From: Pycnococcus provasolii
Lineage: Eukaryota; Chlorophyta; Pseudoscourfieldiophyceae; Pseudoscourfieldiales
Reading direction: 5' to 3'
Assembly: GCA_049487715.1 (NCBI GenBank)
Contig: CP150555.1
Location: 248,001-312,000, forward strand
Length of the DNA stretch: 64,000 nt
Program-made: the position numbers and the translations under genes
Shown here: positions 1-10,600 of the stretch, one piece after another
How positions within the stretch are numbered: the first letter of the stretch is position 1
Layout: each line of letters begins with the position of its first letter
The notes under the pieces: model-generated
Seen by the model: only the letters and a program-made list of their open reading frames with translations
What the model was told of the DNA's origin: nothing
The model's database searches: none

Positions 1-1098
1 CGAACTCGCCGTCTACAGCGACTGCGGGACGATGACGTGCATGGGATACCCAGGTTCCATCAACCACGAAGTGCACGACGCTAAACTGTTCTTCCAGAAG
101 TGGGGCGCGACGTATCTAAAGTACGACGGGTGCTACAACAACATCACGGGGTACCCGTCGGGATACGCAAAAATGGGACAAGCTCTGCGGAGTGCAGGAG
201 GCGAGAAAACCTACTACTCATGCTCGTGGCCCGCGTATCTCGGCGACGACGAGACGAAAAAGCCGTACGCGCAGATGACAGCCGCCGGATGCGACCTCTG
301 GCGCAACTACGGCGACATCCAGTGCGACCTGGGAAGCCTCATGGACATCGTCGACCACTACGGAGACTACAGCAAATTCCTCACCACCGTATCGGGTCAG
401 GGGAAAGGATACAACGATCCAGACATGCTGCTCATCGGAAACACCTGCATTCCGGATGGAGCTGCGCGCTTACAAATGGCTGTGTGGAGCATCCTTGCCG
501 GTATGTGCACTTTCCTTTCGCAGTCACATGCATGCTTGTCTTTTTGTTCTTGCTCTCACTCACACCAACAACCTTTCTAGCGCCTCTTATCATGGGCAAC
601 GACCTCAGGCTGGTTCCAACGCCGATTCGTGACCAAGTACTACTCAACGAGGAGGCCATCGCCATCGACCAGGATCCCCTCGGCATTCCTGGCTACCGCG
701 CTTCGAACAAAAGTGATGTCGCCGAGCTGTGGGTGCGACCCAAGCTCGCGGATGGCGGAGCTGCCGTCGCGGTTGTGTACAAGGGCGGTTCGTCGCTCAC
801 CCGCGCTCGCCTCGAGCGCAACCCGAGTGGAAGTGCGTGGACGACGAGAAAGATCGGCGCGGTGCAGCTGGGAAAGACGAAAAAGCTCACCCTGCACGTC
901 CCCTTTGGCGCGGAGATTGGCTGGTCACCGCCGAGCGGCACGGCTTCCGTGCGCGACATCTACGCGCGCACTTCCCTGGGCGAGCACACTTCTGGCGTGG
1001 ACGTGAGTTTGACGGTCACGGAGGGCATTCCTGAGACGGTGCTGCTTCGCCTTAGCGACGCGGCAGACTCCCGTGCGGTGAGCGACGCGCGGAAATGA
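1..1098 (+). CDS. alpha-galactosidase (GH27), 3' part
   Basis: Hydrolyses terminal alpha-galactosyl residues. The gene is open at the left window edge (reading from base 2), so its 5' end is missing. The exon over 1-500 encodes YSDCGTMTCMGYPGS, then LKYDGCYNN, whose Asp matches the GH27 nucleophile, then NDPDML, whose second Asp matches the acid/base. An 80-bp intron is clear: it starts GTATGT at 501 and ends CTTTCTAG at 580. Joining 500 to 581 restores AAPLIMGNDLR, a strongly conserved GH27 stretch, and the frame runs to TGA at 1096-1098. The remaining C-terminal part (about 170 residues) fits the beta-sandwich domain of the family. Family and intron are well supported; whether the enzyme is secreted or vacuolar cannot be judged without the N-terminus. 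Confidence 0.93.
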
Positions 1099-1615
1099 TG
1101 AAACGAAAAATGATTTGATGTAGAAAAAAATTGAAAATGAAATTGAACATGATTGTAAAAACGTAACGGGTACAGGTCGTCACGTCGAGCACCTTTTTTG
1201 AACGGAGAAGAGGTGGTTCACTCGGAAGTGCGAAGTTCGAACTTTGCCAAAGCCCAAGGAAGGCCCTACCCGGTAGGGATGAGCGAAGAAGATGAGCGAA
1301 GATGTCGCCGACGGGACGGGACGGGCAACTGGACGACTGGATGATCGGGAAAGCCGAAAGCACGCTGCTTGCCTGCAGTCGCCTGCCTGCAGTCTGCCGA
1401 ACGACGACCTACTTCCTACCGGTACCACGGACGACGACGACCCGGTATTTGGTATTTGGTAAGTATTTCGGATTCGTTCCAGGCAGGCCGGACGAAGTTG
1501 AAGTTGAAAGTTGAAAGTTGAAAGTTGAATATTCCACTTCTGGCAACCTCGCTCGGCCTTAAGAATACCTTTCTTCTCAGAGCTCTTGTCATGGCCGCAG
1601 CGCCCTCTCGTGGTG
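1099..1615. other. intergenic region
   Basis: There is no convincing gene here. The stretch holds the 3' UTR of the galactosidase gene and the presumed promoter and 5' UTR of the large downstream gene. Simple repeats are present: TATTTGG twice near 1443-1458 and an AGTTGAA array at 1494-1530. Confidence 0.6.
1494..1530 (+). repeat. AGTTGAA short tandem repeat
   Basis: About five consecutive 6-7 bp units of AGTTGA(A), ending about 85 bp before the first in-frame ATG of the large coiled-coil gene. It is probably in the promoter or 5' UTR and has no known role. Confidence 0.7.
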
Positions 1616-4600
1616 ATGACCACCACCACCACGGGTCCCGGGGGGGCACAAGTACTTCACAGCACCCAGCTCACTCACAGCACGCGTCCGCGGCGTCCGT
1701 GCAGCTCGGCCGATTCGTTCTCTGGTCGCTTGTCGAAAGGAGGAGGAGGAGGAGGAGCAGCAGCGGCGGCGGCGGCCAACGACATGGCAATGCAGCCTCA
1801 CTCCGCCGTGACGTCCGTCGCGGCTCTCGCTGAGCCATTCACACCCCCGCGCGCCACAGGCGGCGGACCAACGCAGGCAGGGGCGGGGGGAGGACTGCGC
1901 TCCTCGCCCATCGACTTGGCGAAGGACCTGATCAGGGCCAAACCGCGCATACCGGAGCCAATGGCGCTCATGCAAGGCCGCGAACGCAGCGTCATGGGAG
2001 CGATCCCCGACGTCCCAACCACCGTCGAACGACGTGCGCGCAGGAGGCTGCACCAGCAGCCCGACCAACAGCACCGTGGCTTTGCAACGACACCGCCGAC
2101 GCGACGGAAGGTTGCGGCGGCAGCAGCCGCAACCGCCAATAACACCACAACACCACAACCACAACCACAACCACCGTCTCCGGCGGCGCTCTCGACTCTT
2201 CACAACCAATCAGCATACGACTTGCCAGCCGCTCGCGCAATCGACGACGCTCTAGGCATGCTGCGCGACATTGCAAAACTTAAGGGGCGTGCGGCGCAAA
2301 TGCTTCGTGCGGGTCGGCGTGAAGACGCAGCCACGCTCGGCGCAGCCATAGAGAAGACATCTGCCGTCGTGCGCGAACGCGTCAAAGAGGCGCGCGCAGC
2401 CGTGCGCGCCGACGCCGCGCAGCACCTCAGTACCAAGGAGCAGCTCGAGTCTGCGATTCGAAACATGGAAACGGAGCGGGCCATCACCGCAAGAGAGCAC
2501 GCCGCAGCCGTGGCCGCCCTTGAGGATAGGATAGGCGCCGCCGCAGCAGCAGCGCAGGCGTCCGAGGTGAAGTACGCCAATGTGCTCAAAGAGGAGAGCG
2601 TGAATGCCACCAGCACGCAGCGCAAGCTCGAAATGAGCTTTAAGGAGCAACTCGATCGCGCGATGCAGGAGAGTGAGGCGCTCAAGCGCCTCGAGGTGAG
2701 CGCGGCGGAGGAGCGCATTGCAAGGCGCCTCGACTCTCAGTACCGGGAAGATGCGCACGCCAAGGAGGTGGAGAATGCGCGCCTGAAGGCGAAGTGCGAG
2801 AGCATGAAATCGGCACTCGAGCAGCTCCAGAGCCACGCTCAGGCAACCGAGCTCGAGCTCGAGAAGGTGCACGAGCGCCTCGATTCGGCGACGGCGGCGG
2901 AATCGGCGATTCGCGAGCAGCTCGCGAGACGCGAAATGGAGGCGCGAGATGCCACGAATCTCCTGCGCGAGGAGACGGAGCGCACGCGATCTGACCTTGC
3001 CGCCGTGCAGGTTCCGATTGGTGAGATGAGAGACACGGCACGTAAGCTTCACGTGAGGCTGAGCACCTTCGGCGCCGAGTGCGGGATTGCCACGCAGAAC
3101 CTCGACGAGGCTATGGAAGAACCCGAAAGAAAGGAGAGTGCTGATGCTTCGGATATCGGCGAGGCGACTGCACAAATGCTCGTGGCGGTCGCGAATGCCG
3201 TTGGCGAGACGCTGGGCAGAACCGCGGAGGCGCTCAAGCAGATGGAATCTCGTCACACGGAACTGACATCGCAGCTCGCCGATGCCACGAAGCGTGCGGA
3301 GGATCTTGAGCACGAAAGGGCGCGGGCAGAGTCTCTCGCCGCGGCGCAGGAATCGCGCGCAAAGACAGCTGAGGAGCAGATGCAGAAGCATGATGGAGCT
3401 AGCGAGGCTGTTCGTGTCGAGCTCACAAATCAGCTTGAGGAAGCAAAGGCTACGACGCGAGCCTTGGAGAGCCGCGCACGCGCTGAGATGGCCAAGGTTC
3501 GCAGTGAACGCGATGTGGCGAAGGAGGAAGGTGCAAGAGCTATCTCCGACCGCGATGCCACGGTCGAATCCGCGTCGGCATCTGCGGTGACTGCGGCACG
3601 AGAGCGCCTCGAACTAACGACCAAGCTGCGAAAAGCTGAATCTGAGGCGATGTCTGCGACGGAGGCGCTCGCCGACGTCGAGGCGAGACACGCGAGGGCA
3701 ATGACAGCGGCTCAGGCTGAGGTTGCTGCCGCTCGTGCCGATGCGCAGCGCTCGCACGGTGATGCCGAGGCTGCGTCACGCGCGCTTGTGGAGAAGGACG
3801 AAGAGATGCAAAATCGCGTTGCGCACGTGGAAAAACTTACGTCGTCGCGCGCGGAAAAGCTTGCCGCAGAGGCTGATGGCCTTCGCTTACAAGTGCGCGC
3901 TGCAAAGACGGAAAGTGAGGCAGCGATCGAGGAGCTAAAGAAGTACAAGCGTCGATGTGTGGCGCTGAAGGCGGCTGGCGTGCTTCGGCGTGCGGCACAA
4001 AAGGCTGCGGCTGAGAGGATGCGCGCCGAGGCGGAGAAGCAAGCAGGCGCCGCCGAATTTGCACAGATGGGCACAGTCGCGCAGCGCAGGATGGTGGAGG
4101 AGCAAAAGAGGGCCATCGTGGGACTGCAGCAGGCGCATAGCGAAGAGATGGCACATCTCTCGTCAGAGCTTGAGCTCGTGCGCGGTGAAGCCGCTCGCCG
4201 CGAACGTGCGCTCGCAGATACCGTTGGGAAGTCGGAGTCCAAGTGCGCGGAACTGCAGGCATCGCTTAGCGGCGTCGAGGCGGAACGACACCGGCTTCAG
4301 GTGGAGGTGGAAAGCTTCCGTTGTTCCAAGGAGACCCTAGCAAAGCGCCTCGACTCCGTTGAACAGGCGCGCGCATCCGCCGTTGCCGCTCAGGACGCTG
4401 CATCGGCGACACAAGCGCGCATTGCTGCAACTTGGCAGTCAGAGAGGGACAGTCTACGAAGCAAGATTGCTGAGTGCGAAGAGGCTCGGCTGATGGCTGA
4501 ACAGCAGTCTACCTCGTTGTCCGTCACGTGCGCACAGCTCGAGCAGCGTGCATCACGTTTGGAGCAAGATCTCGTGAAAACAAAAGAGCACGAGGCCAGG

Positions 4601-7600
4601 GAGGCTGAAGATTTCAAGGATCAGCTGGCAAGTGCGGAACAGCACCTAGATAAAATTCAGCTTGATCATACCACACACGTGGCGGAACTTAAGCAAGAAT
4701 TGTTAAAGACACAGACGGCGCTCGCGTCTTCCGAGCATACGTGCAAGGGTTTAAGGAGACGGTGTGTTGTCATGAGAGCAGCGGGGGCGATGCGCCTTGC
4801 CGGCGCCACCGCAACAAGGGATCGTCACCACAAGGAACAAGCTGAGGCGAGCGAACAATCTCTAGCTGATGCAAGGGACGTCTTTGAGGAGGAACTTTGC
4901 AGGTTGAGACATGAAAATGACATGGAGCGCGCGAATGCTGAGCGCTTGCAAAGAAGTTTGGAGGCTACTGTGCATCGAGGCGAGGCGAGTGCAATGGCTG
5001 CTGATCAGCGCTATCGGGCACTGGTTGTTGACAAGGAAAAACTTGAGTGGAAGCAGTCAAGTATTGAGGCTCAACTGCTCGTGGCGAAGGATAAGGCGGC
5101 GACCGCCGAACGTGACCTGCAGGCCTTTTCCACTTCGGCAGCCGCCGCAGCCGAGTCCGCGGCTGCAGAACTAAGTGCGGTGGAGGGACGTGCTGCTCAT
5201 GCAGAGCAGAATCTTAAGCGCCTCGAGGCGACGCACGAACACACGGCTGCCACGCTCGCCGAAGCGAAATCGCGCCTCGATACCGTGATGGGCGAGCTCA
5301 AGGGATATCGTCGTCGTGCTGTGGCTCTGCGGGCAGCGTCCGTCATGCGCCGGGCGGCAGCTTCGGCGGCTATCGCTCGTGTGCAGGCTGAATCAGAGGA
5401 AGGGCGAATGTCTGCAGAGAGGGAGATACAGATGAAAAATGAAGAACATGAACAGCTCATGTCTTCAATGCGCGAATTGGACGCAAAGGCGTCGGCCCAA
5501 ACGATGCGCCTGGAGAGTCAGCTGGCTGATGAGCGAGCGAGCAACTCGAAGATGGCGGCGCAGCTGCAGAATGAGCTTGCTGAAACGCGCCGACGCGTCG
5601 ATGAAGAGCGAGAAGGATTGCTGAAAAGGGCCATGGCATCCGCCGAGAAGTCTGTGCGACTGAGCTCGGACACAGCAAGGGAGATGAAGGAGCAGCGTAA
5701 AAATAACCTTCTCATCATGGAGGAGGCGAGGTCGGCTTTTGAAGAGGAGCGCACCCGCTTGGTTTCCGAACTCGAAGTGGCGCGCCTTGACATAGCACGC
5801 CTGCGCCGCGTCGAAGCAGAGGTTACGGCGCAAAAAGAGCGCGTCGAGCACCTCGAATCTGCGCGGGAAAGTGTCGCGAGTGATCTGCACCGGGCTAAAT
5901 TCGCCGCTGACGCGGCTGAGCGCCGCTGCAAGGCTGCGGAAGCTGCCCGTGCAGCTTCAGATGCAGCACTGAAAGCAGAGCGGGAGGCTCGTACGGGTGC
6001 AGATTCCACCAATGCCACAGAGCTTTCGAGGCTAAGAACATTGCACGCGGCTCTTGCTGATCGAGATGACGAATCGAGATCTCGGGCTTCGGACCTGCAG
6101 GAAAAATTGGATTTGTGTACGAAAGAGCTTGGAAATGTGCGGGCAGAACTCTCACTTGCCAAGGACGAGCGCAAGCACTTGAGGCGACGCGTGGTCTTTT
6201 TGAGTGCGGCCAGTGCGATGCGCCGAAGTGCAGACGCCGCGACGCTTAGACTGCAGACGGATGAAACAAATGTTGCTCTACAAGATGCATCCGAGACTCC
6301 TGAAACCCAACAACTTGTTCTTCGTATGCGCGCTCTCGAGGCTTCGTATGCACAAGAAAGCACACGGGCAGCGGCAGAACTCGAAATGGCGCGTACTGAC
6401 GTGAAGATGGCTGAGAAGCGGGGCAGCATGTTTGCTGACGAACTCGAACGGCTTCGCCTTGACCTAAGAAGGTCGAATGACAACGTGGCGAAGCTTGAAC
6501 GTACCATTGCAGCAGCAAAGCGGCAGGCGGAAGATCGTCACGCTGAGTTGCTGGAAGCCCGAGCAGATGCCGAGCGCGCTCGAAGCGATGCAAGCAACGC
6601 AAATACTTCGTGGTCGGATGAGAAGAATGCGCTCGTGGCATCGGTCCAGGTCGCCGAGCAGAAGCTTGCTTCGGCGCAGGCTGGTCACCGCGCAGCGAGC
6701 GAGCGCATGTCAAGCGAGTTGCGTGCAGCCGTATCTGCGGCCAACGATTCTCGTATGGAGAGTCGACGATACAAACGTCGCCTCGTTGTGTTGTCAGCCG
6801 TGTCGGCCATGCAGCGTGCGTCGGCAAAATCCTCTGCAAATGTGCGGAGCCCCAAACAAAGGAATGCTGCTGCAGCCATTGACGCCGTCGAGACTGAGTC
6901 GCGAGAGTCGCGTGACACGGAGCTTAGCGAGCTTTCCATGTCCCTCGAACTAGAACGCACCGAGCTGTCGCAACTCACTTCCATGCTCAGGGAGGCTGAG
7001 ACCGCGAAGGGCGATGCTTTGGCTCGTCTCCAAGTAAGCCAGGAGAAGGCGGAGGAGGAACACATGCGTATGGAGGCGTCACTAGATGTCTTGCAGAAGT
7101 CGTACCAATCTCTCGGGGCGAAACTGGCGGCGGTGGAAGCTTCAAGAGCTGGTGCTCTTGCCGATAGGTCACGGTTGGAAGTCAGGCTGGAGAGTCAAGC
7201 GCAGAGCTGGGCTACCGAGAAGGAGCTCATAGAGTCCCGCGAGGCTGCCGCATCGAAGCTGCTCGCGGAGAGAGAGGATGATTATCGCATGGAAGTGCGA
7301 GCTCTGGAACAGAAATTGGCATTAGAGCAGGCGAATACTGCAAATGCGATGCGTGAAGCCAAGTCGCTGAAGCGTCGCCTGGTGGCGCTAAGGGCAGCTG
7401 CTACCATGCGCCACGCGGCGACGAAATCTTCCGGTGAGCGTGGACAAAAGGAGCTTATCGCGAACCAGCAGCAGCTTGCACAAGCGATGGATGAGGCTGC
7501 CGACGAGACGCGATCTCGCCTGTTGATGGAGCTCTCGATGGAGCGTGCGGAGATTAAACGTGTTCGTCGGGAAATGGACAGGGCGTCATCTGAGGCGGCT

Positions 7601-10600
7601 GAAGAGCACCAAAAGCTGCGTGCAGAAGTGGCGTCGGCGACGAGACGCATTCAAATGCTTGAGCAAGAATCTGAACGGTCTGAACGTGCTATGCGTCGCC
7701 TCGAAGCTCGTGCGAACGTTTCAGACTCCGAGCTATCGCGCGCAATGGCCGATCGTGACGAGCATGCTTCTAAGTTGCTAGCTGAGGAGAAGCTGTGGCA
7801 CGCGGAACGAGACGGTATGCAGACTCGCCTATCCAATTGCGACCGCATGCTCGAGGAAAATCGTGCACGCCAGGACGAACTGCAGCGTAAGCTGAACGAT
7901 GCGACGAGGGCGGCGAAAGAAGCAGAAGATCGCCTTCATTCCGCACAGGATACAGCCCGCTCAGGAGATTCGGCAGAAGCTCAAGGTTCGGACTCCGGAA
8001 AAAATTCTGCACTCGAGCGCGAGCTGGCGGACGTGCGACGCGAGCTCGCGGATGCGCTTGCAGCATCAGCTGGGATGACTCCTCCATCGCCTCCGTCTGC
8101 ATTCGTAGCTCTGGAGCGAGAGCTGGCAGCGACGAAGCGAGAGCTAGCAAATGTACGTACAGATGCGGCAGATGCGCAGACTGCAGATGTGACTAAGGTT
8201 GCTGCGCTCGAGCGCGAGCTCGCAGCTGTGCGACGCGAGCTCACGGAGGCACTTGCAGCATCAGCTGGGGTGACTCCTCCATCGCCCCCGTCTGCATTCG
8301 TAGCTCTGGAGCGAGAACTGGCAGCGACGAAGCGAGAGCTAGCAAATGTTCGCGCGGCCAGGCCGACGCCATCATCTCCTCCGTCTGCGTTTGCAGCCCT
8401 TGAGAACGAGCTTGCGACTATGCGCCGCGAGCTTACAGATGCTCGTGCGGCGGCGGCAGATGCACAGAACACGGACGCTGCGGCGATTGCGAAGCTAAAG
8501 CGAGAGCTTGCTGATGCTCGTGGTGCAGCGGCAGATGCACAGACCACAAAGGCGGAGACGCTGGAGGCGCTCGAGAATGAGCTGGCGGACGCGCGCCACG
8601 AGCTGGCCGATGTGCGTGCGAGTGCAGCAGATGCACAGTCCACGGGCGCTGCAAGGGTAGTCTCGCTGGAGAACGAGCTTGCAAATGCTCGTCGTGCGAT
8701 GGCGGATACTCGTGCGGCGTCGATTCTGAATGCCCAGACCGCGGACTCCGCAAGGATCGTCGCGCTCGAGAGCGAGCTAGCGGATGCGCGCCGCGAGCTG
8801 GCGGATGCTCTTGCAGGACCCCGTCAGAAGCTTCTTGCTGCAATTTCAGAAGCTCGCATGTATAAGCGCCAATGCGCAGCACTGTCTGCAGCCGGGGCAA
8901 TGCGCCAAATGGCTTTACGCGAGGTGTCTGCGAGGAGGCAAAGCGCCCTCGAGCATGCATTAAGTGATGCACGCGAAAAGGCTGAGGGCATAGCAACGGA
9001 GCAGCGAGCGCTTCTTGCCATGCTGGACAGTTTCGATGTTGACGGGAATGGCACAATTCCTGAAGATCTGGTGCGGAAAACACGTGAGTTTGCTACGAAT
9101 GCGATGAATCTCTCTTGGAAGCACTCGCTGGAAATTATGGAGTTGCGCATCGAGCATGGAGAAGCCATGCGCGAACTTAACACTAATAGTGTTGAGGAGC
9201 TTAACAACCTGCGCTCGGACCTCCAAATATCACGTGTTGAGTGTATGTCATTGCGCAAGTCTCTTGTCGAGACGGAGAATTCATCGGGTGCGACGGACGA
9301 GGTGGCTGTTTCACTCCGCCGCGAACTTGATGCTGCTCGCTCTTGCGTTCAAGAACTTCAGGACTCTGCGTCGAATGCGGCACTGGAGACAGCACGTGTC
9401 CATTCAGAGTTGAATGAAAGTCTGGCAGCTTCGGAGAAAAGAGTTTCAGCTGCGGAGGCTGCAGCGGAGAATGCCCGATCTGAGCTGAATAGCCTTCGCA
9501 CTCAAGCGAAAGAGCAGCACAAGCAACTTGAAATGGACGTCAAGAGCTACCGCCGACGCGTGGTTGCTTTGAATGCTGCAGGTGCGATGCGTCGCGCGGC
9601 GGCAGATGCATCCATGAAGCGGGAAAAGGAACGCTTGGCCAGCGCTATGAATGCATCATCGGATGAGGCTCGCCTCATGATGACCCAGCACCTCGAGGCG
9701 ATGATTACAGCGCAGAATGCGCATCATACCGAGGAGAAGCGACTTTCGTTGGCATTGGCTGCTGCCCAGGATGAGGCTGCGCGTCTGCGCGAGGAACTCT
9801 CGGCGCATACAAAGCTCTCTTCAGATGAGCTGGCCTCGCTTCGTGAGGATCGTGATCGAGCTCAGAAAGCGCTCAAGGAGTTGACCGTGGCGAAAGATGC
9901 CGCCGAGGTGAGGCATTCCGACGCCCTAAAGATGGTGCTTGCTCAGCTTGCGCAGTCCCGTGAGGTGCAAGAAAGCATTGACGAGGAGCTTGCGTCAGCA
10001 CGTAGTGCACTCGATGGCATCCGATCCGCCTCAGACCATGACAGCAATGCGTGGCGTGTTGAGCGTACGGATCTTCTCGAACAGCTGGCTGCGCGCGGTC
10101 GACTGGTTCAAGACCGCGAGCGCATGCTTGCTGCCCAGCTGGGCGCCATGGAGCAGGCTTTGCTTGCGCAACTGCTAGCCGCAGACGAGAAGCGATGCGG
10201 TGCTTTGGAGCGCATAGCGGCAGGACAAAGCCACGTGCACGAGCGTCACATCGGTACACTCGGTGAGGCAAGCGTCAGCCTCGCGCGCCTAACGGATCAG
10301 GTGTCGTCCACGGTGGAAATGCTCGACGAGCTTGGGCGACGAGAATTGCGCTCATGGCGTCGTATTCTTTCTACGACGGCGGCAAGGGTTGACAAAGCAC
10401 TCGTGTCGATCACCGCCGTTCTTGGGGATGTGAATCGCCGGGTAGACCGCGTCGAGCAATCATTGAGCGATGTCGCGGTCACTGTGCCGCGTCGAAGCGA
10501 CGATACTTTAAGCGCGCTGGAAGCTGCCATGTCCCTTGTGCACGGCTACGACGCGACACTTCGGTCTCACCTCGCATCTCTCGTGCAAACGCGCGAAGGT

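Noticed and set aside
2252-6507. several 200-380 codon frames antisense to the giant coiled-coil gene
   Set aside because: Arg/Ser/Ala shadows of GC-rich Glu/Leu/Ala codons; no motifs.
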